A stretch of 23,967 nt of DNA from an uncultured Candidatus Saccharibacteria bacterium (GCA_937974295.1 CALBWN010000009.1:1-23967), one strand, 5' to 3'. Positions 6,550 to 14,896 are shown, counted from the first letter of the stretch. The notes: generated by a model from the letters alone, not told the origin. Numbers and translations are program-made.

Positions 6550-8017
6550 ATTTGCTAATACACTGACCCGTCACCTCGATACCTTTGTGCCGCTCCAGCC
6601 TGGCAAGGTGTCGCTCTACACCTGTGGGCCAACGGTGTATAGCTATTTACATGTTGGCAACTGGGCGGCGTACATCTACTGGGATATCCTGGTGCGCATG
6701 CTCCAAGCGGAGGGCTATGAAGTGGAGCGCGTGATGAATATCACTGATGTTGGCCACCTAACGAGCGATGCCGATGAAGGCGAAGATAAGCTTGAGAAGG
6801 GCGCGCGTCGCGAGGGCAAGACGGCCTGGCAGATTGCCAAGTTCTATGCCGACGACTTTGTCCGCGGGATGAACGCGCTGCACTTAACCCCGCCGAGCCA
6901 GCTGGCCCGCGCCACCGACTACATCGACGAGCAAGTCCAGCTCGCCCTTACGCTCAAGCGTAAGAGGCACACCTATCAGACAAGTGATGGGATTTATTTT
7001 GATACCAGCACCTTCCCGGCCTATGCAGACTTTGCCCGGCTCGATCTGCGAGCCTTGCGGGCGGGGGCACGGATTGGCCCCAATAGCGAGAAGCGCCATG
7101 CGAGCGACTTTGCCTTGTGGAAGTTCTCGCCTACTGGTGTCAAACGCGACATGGAGTGGCCCACACCGCCCGAGCTGCTCGACCAGCCACCAACAGATGG
7201 CACTCCAGTGATGGGCTTCCCGGGGTGGCACTTGGAATGCTCGGCGATTGCAATGCACTTCCTTGGCGCGACGCTCGACATCCACACTGGCGGGATTGAT
7301 CATATTCCTGTACACCACAGCAACGAGATTGCTCAGAGCGAGGCTGCGACGGGCCAACCCTTTGCTCACTACTGGCTGCACTGCAACCACCTCAAGGTTA
7401 ATGGCACGAAGATTAGCAAGAGCCTGGGCAATGGTTATACCTTGACCGACCTCGCCGAGCGGGGCTACACCCCCATAGAGTATAAGCTGTTTGTCTTACA
7501 GAGCCACTACTCGCACGAGGGGAACTTTAGCTGGGAAAACCTCAGTGCAGCGCGCAACCGCCTGCGCAAGTGGTATGAAGTGGCGTGCCTGCGCCACCAG
7601 ACGTATGAGAGCCTGGATGATGACCAGCGCAAGAGTGACGAACAATCGGGCCATGTGTCGCTCCTGGCAGCAAGTGGGGCAGTACGCGAGGCGCTCGCAG
7701 ATGACCTGAATACCCCCGAGGCGCTGCGACTCATCGACGAAGCGTTTGATCGGGTGCTAGCGCGGCCACTGGCAGCAGTGTACCATCGTGGATTGGAGGA
7801 GTTGCTAGCGGCGATTGATCAGCTACTTGGCCTCGATCTCTGTGAGTCAACACCAGATATTACTGATGAAGCCAAACAGCTCATCCTCCAGCGCCAGCGT
7901 GCCCGCGAAGCCCGCGACTGGTCCACAGCCGATCGCCTGCGTACTGATCTCACCGCGCTACACATCGCCGTGCGCGACACGCCGCAAGGGCCGGTGTGGT
8001 GGTGGGCGGAGAAATAA
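6539..8017 (+). CDS. cysS: cysteinyl-tRNA synthetase
   Basis: 492 residues, slightly longer than the usual 460-470. Class I signatures: YTCGPTVYSYLHVGN carries the zinc ligand Cys29 and the HIGH-type HVGN (38-41). WHLECSAIAMHFLG has Cys234, and VHHSNEIAQSEA supplies His259/260 and Glu263, so the zinc site is complete. KISKSLGN (291-298) is the KMSKS loop. Catalyses Cys + ATP + tRNA-Cys to Cys-tRNA. The start ATG at 6539 overlaps the preceding gene by 11 nt and gives the canonical MAIKFANTLTRHLDTF; the upstream extension in this frame is a shadow of the DHH gene. The stretch GNWAAYIYWDIL replaces the more usual GNARPA..FD, which fits a divergent lineage. Confidence 0.96.
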   Translation: MAIKFANTLTRHLDTFVPLQPGKVSLYTCGPTVYSYLHVGNWAAYIYWDILVRMLQAEGYEVERVMNITDVGHLTSDADEGEDKLEKGARREGKTAWQIAKFYADDFVRGMNALHLTPPSQLARATDYIDEQVQLALTLKRKRHTYQTSDGIYFDTSTFPAYADFARLDLRALRAGARIGPNSEKRHASDFALWKFSPTGVKRDMEWPTPPELLDQPPTDGTPVMGFPGWHLECSAIAMHFLGATLDIHTGGIDHIPVHHSNEIAQSEAATGQPFAHYWLHCNHLKVNGTKISKSLGNGYTLTDLAERGYTPIEYKLFVLQSHYSHEGNFSWENLSAARNRLRKWYEVACLRHQTYESLDDDQRKSDEQSGHVSLLAASGAVREALADDLNTPEALRLIDEAFDRVLARPLAAVYHRGLEELLAAIDQLLGLDLCESTPDITDEAKQLILQRQRAREARDWSTADRLRTDLTALHIAVRDTPQGPVWWWAEK

Positions 8018-8018
8018 C

Positions 8019-8678
8019 GTGAATCACGAGACCGCACCACGCGCTCTATTAGTGGAACAAAAACTACGTACAGATTACAAGATATACGCGCTACGTGCAG
8101 TTTTTGATGCAGTAAACCGTTGGGGGTGGGAGCATGATGATACCTATAGCAATAATATTGCTCGGCATGAAGCCATTATTACCCTGAGCAACCTTATTGC
8201 CTGCGAGTCATCCCTGAGCAGCGGGGAGCTGCCCAGAGATTTGCCGCTGACTGAGCGGACGGGCTATGATGCAGACAAAACGCTACCAGAAAATATCGAC
8301 CTTGCCATCGCGGCGCACCTGCCAGACTATGCCGAGAAGCTACCAGGCCTTGGCTATGACGGTAGTGGGTTGGCTGTGAGCTATGATAGATATAACGCAT
8401 CCGAGGAGACTGAGGAGATACCCGACGCAGTATGGCAAACACTGGAGTCTGGTGTGGCTGATGACTCGGCAGCGCCACTTGTCGATCCGCTACGTGCGCT
8501 GGTGCTGATGCGGCATTATTACAATCTAATTGTTGCGCCGATTGAATATGGTAATAAAGGGAGACCACGCTACGATTGGTCGTTGCCCGATACGCTCGAG
8601 AAGACAGGCGTTATTGCACCAGTTGTGCAGCTGTGTATGCGAGACCAAACAGTGGTGTACCGCTGCGTGCCGAGATAG
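8019..8678 (+). CDS. hypothetical protein, third gene of the DHH-cysS operon
   Basis: 219 residues starting at GTG 8019, one base after the cysS stop. GGAG at 8008-8011 inside the cysS end gives a 7-nt spacing, which decides the start; the frame remains open further upstream but only as a cysS shadow. No signal peptide or transmembrane segment. The N-terminal half is helical (VEQKLRTDYKIYALRAVFDAVNRWGWE), the middle acidic, and the end (VVQLCMRDQTVVYRCVPR) beta-like. No domain recognised. Base composition is like its neighbours. Its tight coupling to cysS does not by itself define a function. Confidence 0.7.
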   Translation: MNHETAPRALLVEQKLRTDYKIYALRAVFDAVNRWGWEHDDTYSNNIARHEAIITLSNLIACESSLSSGELPRDLPLTERTGYDADKTLPENIDLAIAAHLPDYAEKLPGLGYDGSGLAVSYDRYNASEETEEIPDAVWQTLESGVADDSAAPLVDPLRALVLMRHYYNLIVAPIEYGNKGRPRYDWSLPDTLEKTGVIAPVVQLCMRDQTVVYRCVPR

Positions 8679-8746
8679 TGTTATGACGCAACGAACCATG
8701 CACATGACGGCAGTGCAATAGTATAAAATGGCGATGGTGCATAGAA

Positions 8747-8769
8747 GATGATAGTGGTATACTATCATC
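8747..8769. promoter_or_regulatory. perfect 9-bp dyad over the promoter: candidate operator
   Basis: GATGATAGT (8747-8755), GGTAT spacer, ACTATCATC (8761-8769). The dyad contains the whole extended -10 TGG-TATACT (8755-8763) and ends directly at the ATG at 8770. If transcription starts at the ATG, as the spacing predicts, the repeat is not transcribed and would act as a DNA operator. Confidence 0.6.
8755..8763 (+). promoter_or_regulatory. extended -10 of the 8770-10220 operon, leaderless
   Basis: TGG-TATACT, ending 6 nt before ATG 8770. The predicted +1 is the A of the ATG. No -35 seen. Confidence 0.65.
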
Positions 8770-9234
8770 ATGACATGGAACAGCATTACCTCACAAAAAT
8801 TCGTCGAACTTGTAAACTACTGGGTCAACCAAGATTGGCCGCTAACAGAAGATAAGCTCGCAGCGGCTATGGACAAACTTGGCTGGGATGAAAGTGATCA
8901 AAGTACTGTTGCAAAGGATATTCCAGTCAATCGCCCGATGCTCATGGTGACCTCTGACCCAGTCGCAGGCCTGAACACTATTTCTTGGAATCTAACCGAC
9001 GTAGACATAGTTAGTTCTAGCGCACGCGATGCTTTTATGAACGACGCTTTCGTCAGTTATGTTAATGCAGGAAAAACCGTCTGGGGTGTGCCAAATATTG
9101 TCCGCGAGCAAGAAGATGAGAGTGCAATATGGGCATCGATTTCAGGATGCCGACTGCAACTAAGCAACACTCGCTCATCAGTCGGCATATTTCTCCACTC
9201 TCCTCAATTCACGCGAGTGCTGGATGAAGATTAG
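8770..9234 (+). CDS. hypothetical protein, first gene of a three-gene operon
   Basis: 154 residues, soluble, acidic. The N-terminal segment FVELVNYWVNQDWPLTEDKL followed by AAAMDKLGWDE recalls, from memory and with low confidence, small actinobacterial proteins of unknown function (DUF6301-like) with a 'DWP...LGW' pattern. I cannot confirm it. No catalytic motif or signal peptide. The start at 8770 is fixed by the extended -10 located 6 nt upstream. The next gene starts 15 nt after the stop with a strong SD, so the three genes form one operon. Small, acidic, secretion-signal-free proteins in a set like this could be immunity-type or chaperone-like proteins, but no toxin gene is present in the window. 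Confidence 0.75.
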   Translation: MTWNSITSQKFVELVNYWVNQDWPLTEDKLAAAMDKLGWDESDQSTVAKDIPVNRPMLMVTSDPVAGLNTISWNLTDVDIVSSSARDAFMNDAFVSYVNAGKTVWGVPNIVREQEDESAIWASISGCRLQLSNTRSSVGIFLHSPQFTRVLDED

Positions 9235-9248
9235 GAGGAACTCGACAA

Positions 9249-9695
9249 ATGGATCATGTCAATACACTGTCATGGAATGAGTTTGCATTGAAGATCGCGA
9301 GGCTGCTCATGTACGCAGAGGATCGAACCCATATTACACTAATACAGACAACCGAGAATGTCCATAACTCAAAATATATCGAGTATATTATAATGAACGG
9401 CACCGTATCATGCAGTCTCGAAAATGAAGAAGTTCCTCAGTTTTTCTCTTATTCACTGCCGTTACAGAGTTCAGAGTACACATCAATTGCAGCGCAATCG
9501 ATCGACATTCTACGTGACATCCTCCAGGTCGGCGAGCCAGCCTCGCTAACTTACTACGCATGGCGTGCCCCCGAAGAGCTAGAAGATGGCCGCTACTACT
9601 CCGCAGAAGAGGTAGATGACCTGGACGTGGGCGAGGATCCACTCGAGGTTGATTTGGGGATTGAGATGGCGTCGAGGCGACCAGAGTTATTATAG
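9249..9695 (+). CDS. hypothetical acidic protein, second gene of the operon
   Basis: 148 residues, strongly acidic at the C-terminus (YYSAEEVDDLDVGEDPLEVD). The start pattern (W-x-E-F-A..IARLL) followed by beta-like strands (HITLIQTTE, YIEYIIMNGTVSCSLENEE) is loosely reminiscent of YbjN/TY-Chap-type peptide-binding folds. That is an impression from secondary structure, not a recognised motif. AGGAGG at 9233-9238 overlaps the previous stop and sets the start at 9249 with 10 nt spacing. Unlike the leaderless first gene, this internal gene is SD-led. Confidence 0.75.
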   Translation: MDHVNTLSWNEFALKIARLLMYAEDRTHITLIQTTENVHNSKYIEYIIMNGTVSCSLENEEVPQFFSYSLPLQSSEYTSIAAQSIDILRDILQVGEPASLTYYAWRAPEELEDGRYYSAEEVDDLDVGEDPLEVDLGIEMASRRPELL

Positions 9696-9719
9696 ATTAT
9701 TACATAGCAGGAAAATAAT

Positions 9720-10220
9720 ATGCCAACGAATCCAGACAATAATACCCAATCAGATAGTCAACGCGAGCTTGCAGCATACACACAGAAGCATGCACAGTAT
9801 TTCATCGACTATATGTCGAAAGTGTTGGGGTGTGACCTTCATGGTATGCTTGATTATTCAGTAAAGAGTCTTGCAGTGGTAGATGATGTGCTTGATGTAC
9901 TCTATCGAGAAGCTGCCGATACTACATCAAAGAACCATATGTTTGTTCTTGAGACAAAAGATACGGTAGCGATGGATGCAGGTTGTTATATCCTTGAGGT
10001 TGCCAAGCGAAACTTTGGTGGACGCTACGCGTGGATTACTGAGTGGAATGAGCCGACAATCGTGACAGGAGAGCCAGAGTATAGTGTTTCTCTTGGTGCA
10101 TGCAGTAAGGCTAAGGGGCGGATTGATAATGGTGATGAGGACAATATCCCCTTTTTCTTTGATGGATATGTCGAGAGGGTTACACATCCACGGCCTGGAC
10201 AGGAAATATTTATTAGTTAG
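9720..10220 (+). CDS. hypothetical protein, third gene of the operon
   Basis: 166 residues, soluble. An AGGAAA sits 7-13 nt upstream of the ATG at 9720. The central part has the pattern MLDYSVKSLAVVDDVLDVLY followed by GCYILEVAKRNFGGRYAW. I associate this 'LDxSxxSL..LD ... GaY.gEv..r..GG.W' layout with a group of uncharacterised small proteins, some annotated as immunity-like; it is not a firm family call. The N-terminal 20 residues are polar and probably disordered. The stop lies within an 8-bp inverted repeat (10215-10249) that may mark the operon end. Confidence 0.75.
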   Translation: MPTNPDNNTQSDSQRELAAYTQKHAQYFIDYMSKVLGCDLHGMLDYSVKSLAVVDDVLDVLYREAADTTSKNHMFVLETKDTVAMDAGCYILEVAKRNFGGRYAWITEWNEPTIVTGEPEYSVSLGACSKAKGRIDNGDEDNIPFFFDGYVERVTHPRPGQEIFIS

Positions 10221-10249
10221 AGTGTTTAAATCTTTATTATTCTCTAACT
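10215..10249 (+). terminator. weak candidate terminator of the 8770-10220 operon
   Basis: AGTTAGAG (10215-10222) and CTCTAACT (10242-10249) are perfect complements around a 19-nt AT-rich loop that contains T-runs. The hairpin overlaps the stop codon of the last gene and has no T-run after it, so termination is uncertain. Confidence 0.3.
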
Positions 10250-10303
10250 TATATGTAGATGTATCGTAAGATTCTTACTGGCATGGCTCTCGCTGTGAGG
10301 TTT

Positions 10304-11437
10304 TTATCCCTCGCCCTTAATCTTCTCCACCAGCTTGGCCAGTGGCTTGGTGGATTCTTCGCGAGCACGGGCGTTGTGCTCGAGGTAGTCGTCTAGCAGA
10401 ACTTTGCAGCAGCCAGCGATGGGGATGGAGATGAGACCACCGATGATGCCGAAGATGTAAAGGCCAATGGTGATGGCAACAAGGACAACTAGTGGCGTGA
10501 GATCAATTTTGCGCGACTGAATGGTAGGCGAGATGAAGTTATTCTCGATCTGCTGGTAGATGATGAAAAATGCCGCAAAGATGAGGCCACCTGGCAAGGC
10601 ATTAAAGGCAAGCAAGAGGGAGATCATCACCCCAGCAATCGTCGCGCCAAACATAGGGATGAGCGCCAAGACGAAGGTAACGGCAATGGTGACGAGCGCA
10701 AGGTTGCTCGGAATAGTCGAGAAAAAGAGGCTCAGCACAAAGACTGCCGCCCCAGCAAAGAGGGCGCCGATGCCCGAGATGGTGAGCTGACCCGTCACAT
10801 AGCCTGCTACCACAGCATGCATGCGGTGGGCGACCTTCTGGTGGCGTTCCATTGTAGATTGGTCGCGGTAGAGCCCCCAAAAGCGCTCTGCCCAGGCTGG
10901 CCCTTCCGTCAGCATCAAGAAGGTGAGGACGAGCACCAAGAACCCTGAGCCGACTGCAGAGAAGACGGAGCTGATGCCGGCAAGGAGGTTGCCGCTAAGG
11001 CCACGCGTCCAGGACTCGACACTGCTGCGAGCACTCTCCACTACTTGATCGACCTGCGCTTGGATATGATACTGCTCGGCAAAAGCACCAAAGCTATGCC
11101 ACTGCTCGCCCGCCGTATGAACCATCCCCGGCAGGGCGTCGACAAACTTGCTCGTCTGCTGGACGATAGGTGGTACCACGAGCACAAGAACCACCCCAAG
11201 CAATACTACGATGCTGATAAAGGCGAGGGCGGTGCTGAGTGTGCGGCTACGGTTGGGTAGGCGCTCGACGATGGCATTGACCGGCCCATTGAGCGCCAGC
11301 GCGAGGAACCCCGCCGTGCCAATCATAATCAAGGCAGTCTGCGCCAGGTAAATCGCGAGGATTGCAAAGGCAAAACCAATCACCACCAGCCAAAACCGCA
11401 CAAAGGTCTTAGTATCTATCTCTATTCGTACTCTCAT
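10304..11437 (-). CDS. AI-2E family transporter / PerM-type membrane protein
   Basis: 377 residues from ATG 11437 (MRVRIEIDTKTFVRFW). The in-frame ATG at 11455 lies upstream of the -10 and is rejected. Hydrophobic helices: two N-terminal (about 15-55), one near 65-85 (STALAFISIVVLLGVVLVLVV), an amphipathic region of about 90 residues, then a C-terminal cluster including FFSTIPSNLALVTIAVTFVLALIPMFG, GLIFAAFFIIYQQIENNFISP and the final GLISIPIAG block. The 'P..G...ag......a......ggl..a..f....Q..E.n.i.P......i.l.pl' signature is the family hallmark. Members are predicted permeases, variously linked to AI-2 export, Na+/H+ antiport or peptidoglycan-related export; the substrate is unknown here. 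Monocistronic, with a leaderless-type promoter. Confidence 0.92.
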   Translation of the reverse strand: MRVRIEIDTKTFVRFWLVVIGFAFAILAIYLAQTALIMIGTAGFLALALNGPVNAIVERLPNRSRTLSTALAFISIVVLLGVVLVLVVPPIVQQTSKFVDALPGMVHTAGEQWHSFGAFAEQYHIQAQVDQVVESARSSVESWTRGLSGNLLAGISSVFSAVGSGFLVLVLTFLMLTEGPAWAERFWGLYRDQSTMERHQKVAHRMHAVVAGYVTGQLTISGIGALFAGAAVFVLSLFFSTIPSNLALVTIAVTFVLALIPMFGATIAGVMISLLLAFNALPGGLIFAAFFIIYQQIENNFISPTIQSRKIDLTPLVVLVAITIGLYIFGIIGGLISIPIAGCCKVLLDDYLEHNARAREESTKPLAKLVEKIKGEG

Positions 11438-11443
11438 GGTTTT

Positions 11444-11452
11444 AGTATACCA
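11444..11452 (-). promoter_or_regulatory. extended -10 of the AI-2E-family gene, leaderless
   Basis: Minus strand TGG-TATACT, ending 6 nt before the ATG at 11437. The predicted +1 is the A of the ATG, and it argues against the upstream in-frame ATG. Confidence 0.65.
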
Positions 11453-11634
11453 CAATTGCGGATGAATTGGTGGCCTGTAGGTAGCGGTAGGGTGGTGTTT
11501 GGCCCTGTCTTATTTTTGCTCGAGTAATAGTAACTAAAGCTGATATCAACAGTGTAAATTGCTTACCTCGTTATAGTGTGCTCCACCAAACAAAACTCGT
11601 GGAGAATGTAACGTATTGTGGCCGTGCTCTGATA

Positions 11635-11859
11635 CTACTCCACAATCACCGTCATCCGCACCATCAAGCACAGCAAGACGAGTCCTGTGCCAGCCAGCAC
11701 TGAGACGGCGATGGTCATGCGGTTGGGGTAGTAGTCGACGGTCTTGGGTTGCTTGGCGTGGTGCGATGAGGGGTGAGTGGCTGATGCGCTAGTGCGCTTT
11801 GATGATTTTTTGGCTGCTGGTTTGGTTTTGGTTACAGTGGTGTGTGGAGCTTTTGTCAT
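11635..11859 (-). CDS. small basic tail-anchored membrane protein
   Basis: 74 residues. The first about 40 are Lys/Thr/Ser/Ala/Pro-rich and strongly basic (TKTKPAAKKSSKRTSASA), probably disordered. A single C-terminal transmembrane segment follows (RMTIAVSVLAGTGLVLLCLMV, about 47-67) with a few residues after it. No family recognised. A TATACT ends exactly 6 nt before the ATG, the same promoter-start spacing as its neighbours, which supports it as a real gene. It is divergent from the P-type ATPase gene with 72 nt between the starts, so co-regulation is possible. Confidence 0.65.
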   Translation of the reverse strand: MTKAPHTTVTKTKPAAKKSSKRTSASATHPSSHHAKQPKTVDYYPNRMTIAVSVLAGTGLVLLCLMVRMTVIVE

Positions 11860-11865
11860 GGCTCT

Positions 11866-11871
11866 AGTATA
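11866..11871 (-). promoter_or_regulatory. -10 of the small membrane protein gene, leaderless
   Basis: Minus strand TATACT, ending 6 nt before the ATG at 11859. No TG extension here and no clear -35. Confidence 0.5.
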
Positions 11872-11913
11872 CGCTGATGTGTGGTGATTTGTCCAGAATG
11901 CTTATGCTTGGTG

Positions 11914-11922
11914 TGCTATAAT
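11914..11922 (+). promoter_or_regulatory. extended -10 of the P-type ATPase gene
   Basis: TGC-TATAAT, ending 9 nt before the ATG at 11932. The predicted leader is about 3 nt. It lies downstream of the GTG at 11881, which is therefore not the start. Confidence 0.65.
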
Positions 11923-11931
11923 AGATCTATT

Positions 11932-14490
11932 ATGACATACCATGCCAAGACTCCCCAGCAGACGATGGCTGATCTATCGTCTGGCGTCCGTGGGCTTGAT
12001 GACGCTGCTGTGGCTGAGCGGCTGGAGCACTACGGCCCGAATATTATCCGCGTTGTGCACGAACCACTGTGGCGGCGGCTCATCAAGCCATTTTGCTCGG
12101 TGTTTATGCTGGTGCTGTTTGCGGCAGCGGCGATTAGTTTCTTCCACCAGGCGGTGGTGGATGGGTTGATTATCTTAGCGATTATTGTGGTGAGTGCGTT
12201 GATCGACTACACGCAGCAGCTCTCTACCGAGCGTATCATTCGCTCGTTGCAAAAGAAAGCCCCCTTGCAGGTGCGCGTTCGTCGGCACGAAGGGGAGCAA
12301 TCGCTTGATGCGGAGCAGCTGGTGCCAGGTGATGTGATTATTGTGGAAGAGGGCGATAAGATTCCGGCCGATGCGCGAGTGCTCGAGGCGCGCTCGCTCC
12401 GAGTGGACGAATCGCAGCTAACGGGTGAGTCGCTCCCGATCGAGAAAAACAGCGCGACTCTACCGATGGCAACGGCGCTCTATGAGCGGCGAAATTGTTT
12501 GTATCAGGGGTCGTTTGTGATTGGTGGCAGTGCGCTTGCTATTGTGACGGCAACTGGGAATGCAACTGAGTATGGCAAACTGGCTGCTCTCTCGGGCCAG
12601 CCACGCGAGGCAAGCCCAGTGGAGCGGACGATTGATAAGCTGGTGAGCCAAATCATCATCGTTGTGCTAGTGGCGTCAGTGGTAGCGCTGGGGTTGGCGC
12701 TGTGGCGTGGTATGGAACTCACGGCGGCGCTGCAGTTTGTGATAGCGCTTGCCGTTAGTGCAGTGCCGGAGGGGCTGCCAGTGGCGATCTCGGTGATTTT
12801 GGCTATTGGTATGCAGAGGATGGCGCGGCGCAAGGCACTAGTGCGGACGATGGCAGCGATTGAGACAATTGGCGTCGTGACGACAATCGCCACAGACAAG
12901 ACGGGCACCCTCACGCGCAATAAGCTCACTGTCCAGGCCGTCTGGGCACCAGGCAATCGCACCGAGCCACTACTCCAGACACTGGCTGGTAGCACCTTGC
13001 CTAATAGCCGAAGCAAGATGTATGATCCACTCGATCGAGCCTTTGCCGCCTATTGCAATGAGCAGCGCGTCTCGCGGCCGCAGCGCCGAGCAGGTTTGAC
13101 GCTCTTTCCTTTTGAGCACAAGCTGGCGATGAGTGGCACACTCCAGGCGGTTGGCACTGGACAGTATCGCTTGTGCGTAAAGGGTGCACCGGAGGCGATT
13201 ATTCGCCATGCCCGGCTTTCCAGCACAGATAAGCGCGCGACGCTCCAGGCTTTGCAGCAGCTCACGGGGCAGGGGCATCGAGTGATTGCCTTGGCGTATA
13301 CGGCACTTCGCGCGCCGATTGATTCGCTGGAGCAGCTGCCAGCGCGTCAGGGGTTGCAGTTTGTCGGGTTGGTTGGTGTGGCAGATAGTGTGCGGCCAGA
13401 GGCTCGGCCGTCGATTGCTCGGGCACGCCAAGCGGGCATCACAGTGCGGATGATTACCGGCGATCATTTCGAGACGGCGTATCAGATTGGGCGGCAACTT
13501 GGCCTTGTACGGGGGCGCGATGAGGTGTATGATTGCCGGCGGCTTGACCAACTAAGCGACGGTGAGCTGGCTACTGTGGTGGCCCGGGCGCGCGTCTTCT
13601 CACGGGTCATACCAGAGCACAAGCACCGCATCCTCACAGCGCTTAATGCGACGGATATTACTGCCATGACGGGCGATGGTGTTAATGATATCCCCGCCCT
13701 GACCAATGCCAATGTCGGCATTGCGATGGGCTCGGGGGCACAGATAGCACGCGATGCTGGTGATATTATCCTGCTTGATAACAACTTCCGCTCCATCATT
13801 AGTGCCGTGCATGAGGGGCGGACGATCTACGCTAACATTAAGCGTATGGTGGTGTATTTGCTTGCGACGAACCTTGGTGAAGTGCTGGTGTCGATTGGCT
13901 CGCTGCTGGTGGGCTTGCCTATCCCACTCTTGCCGGTGCAAATCTTGTGGGTCAATTTGGTGACAGATACAACGATGGTTATTCCACTTGGTGTCGAGCC
14001 AGGCTCGCCCCAAGCGATGCGGCGGTCGCCATACCACCCCAAGGCGCCACTACTCAGCCGCTTTATGCTGAGCCGGGTTGGGCTCATCGCGGTGGTGATG
14101 GCGGTTATCACATTGGGGTTCTACAGCATGTATTATTACTCGCACGGCGAAGGATATGCGCGCACCATTGCCTTCTGTGCGCTGGTGGTGATGCAGTGGG
14201 CCAGCGCTCTCGCTGCCCGCAGTGATTACGAACCCGTCTGGCAGCGCGCTCGGCGGTGGAGCACAGCATTCTATAGTGGCTTGGCAGTGTCGATTGTGCT
14301 CCAGCTGGTCGCGCTGTTTGGGCCGCTCGAGCAGTGGCTCCATGTGGCGCCTATCTCGTGGAGCGATGGTGTCTTTGTCTGGATCGTGGCGTTCTTCGTC
14401 CCACTTGCGATTATCGAAGGGCACAAGTGGCTTGGCCGCACCTACTTTGGCAAAGGGCACGCTGTAGTGCGTTCGCGTCGACGGCGTTAA
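11932..14490 (+). CDS. P2-type cation-transporting ATPase (Ca2+/Na+-type)
   Basis: 852 residues from ATG 11932 (MTYHAKTPQQTMADL). An N-terminal cation-ATPase domain is followed by two transmembrane helices (about 45-90). The actuator loop carries TGES (164-167). The M4 motif VPEGLP is at about 278-283, the phosphorylation site DKTGTLT is at Asp322, and the nucleotide domain has KGAPEAI. The hinge TGDGVND has Asp582, and then six C-terminal helices follow. M6 reads WVNLVTDTTMVIPLGVEP with Asn675 and Asp679, the position of the Ca2+ ligands in SERCA/PMCA. All catalytic residues are present, so it should be an active ATP-driven cation pump in the cytoplasmic membrane. Ca2+ export is my first guess, Na+ or Mn2+ the alternatives. 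Confidence 0.94.
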   Translation: MTYHAKTPQQTMADLSSGVRGLDDAAVAERLEHYGPNIIRVVHEPLWRRLIKPFCSVFMLVLFAAAAISFFHQAVVDGLIILAIIVVSALIDYTQQLSTERIIRSLQKKAPLQVRVRRHEGEQSLDAEQLVPGDVIIVEEGDKIPADARVLEARSLRVDESQLTGESLPIEKNSATLPMATALYERRNCLYQGSFVIGGSALAIVTATGNATEYGKLAALSGQPREASPVERTIDKLVSQIIIVVLVASVVALGLALWRGMELTAALQFVIALAVSAVPEGLPVAISVILAIGMQRMARRKALVRTMAAIETIGVVTTIATDKTGTLTRNKLTVQAVWAPGNRTEPLLQTLAGSTLPNSRSKMYDPLDRAFAAYCNEQRVSRPQRRAGLTLFPFEHKLAMSGTLQAVGTGQYRLCVKGAPEAIIRHARLSSTDKRATLQALQQLTGQGHRVIALAYTALRAPIDSLEQLPARQGLQFVGLVGVADSVRPEARPSIARARQAGITVRMITGDHFETAYQIGRQLGLVRGRDEVYDCRRLDQLSDGELATVVARARVFSRVIPEHKHRILTALNATDITAMTGDGVNDIPALTNANVGIAMGSGAQIARDAGDIILLDNNFRSIISAVHEGRTIYANIKRMVVYLLATNLGEVLVSIGSLLVGLPIPLLPVQILWVNLVTDTTMVIPLGVEPGSPQAMRRSPYHPKAPLLSRFMLSRVGLIAVVMAVITLGFYSMYYYSHGEGYARTIAFCALVVMQWASALAARSDYEPVWQRARRWSTAFYSGLAVSIVLQLVALFGPLEQWLHVAPISWSDGVFVWIVAFFVPLAIIEGHKWLGRTYFGKGHAVVRSRRRR

Positions 14491-14506
14491 GGTGCCATTT
14501 TGTCCT

Positions 14507-14528
14507 CTTGCTATTGCTTTATGGCAAG
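14507..14528 (+). terminator. hairpin after the P-type ATPase gene
   Basis: CTTGCTAT and ATGGCAAG pair over 8 bp (one T-G wobble) with a 6-nt loop, 17 nt after the stop. No strong T-run follows, so the terminator call is tentative. Confidence 0.4.
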
Positions 14529-14561
14529 TGGTGTGGTTTCATACACATATGACAACACACT

Positions 14562-14834
14562 ATGAAACTACCCCCCTCGATTGCTGACACCCATGATCAG
14601 CAGCCGACACCTACACCAATGACGCGCCTGGAGGCGATCGAGTATATAGTAAGTAGAACAGATTTTGATTATCCTGAAACACCATTCCGACGGAGAGATC
14701 CATATACAGTAACGGCTTCTGAGATTAGCCAGATGACAGATGACGAGCTACGGGATTATACGAAAGCCTTGCAAATCGTCGAGATTTTTGAGGCAACAGT
14801 GCCGCGTGAACATCGCGCTGACGAACAGGACTAA
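14562..14834 (+). CDS. hypothetical small acidic protein
   Basis: 90 residues. A polar, Pro-rich start (PPSIADTHDQQPTPTPMTRL) is followed by a helical, acidic body (LEAIEYIVSRTDFDYPE; SEISQMTDDELRDYTKALQIVEIFEATVP). No domain recognised and no membrane segment. The promoter is not clear; a weak TATGAC ends 8 nt before the ATG. The body looks protein-like and it is followed at once by a good terminator, which supports a monocistronic gene. ATG 14619 (MTRLEAIEYIV) is an alternative start. Confidence 0.6.
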   Translation: MKLPPSIADTHDQQPTPTPMTRLEAIEYIVSRTDFDYPETPFRRRDPYTVTASEISQMTDDELRDYTKALQIVEIFEATVPREHRADEQD

Positions 14835-14872
14835 GCTGCATTAGTTTGAATCATAAAACTATCTTTTCTAGG

Positions 14873-14896
14873 TAGTGAGTTTTTCTTACTAATTTT
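14873..14896 (+). terminator. rho-independent terminator of the 14562 gene
   Basis: TAGTGAG, TTTTT loop, CTTACTA (7 bp with one G-T), then ATTTTT. Located 39 nt after the stop. Confidence 0.65.

Noticed and set aside
6884..7390. Antisense ORF of 168 codons within cysS
   Set aside because: Shadow frame opposite a confident housekeeping gene, no start signals.
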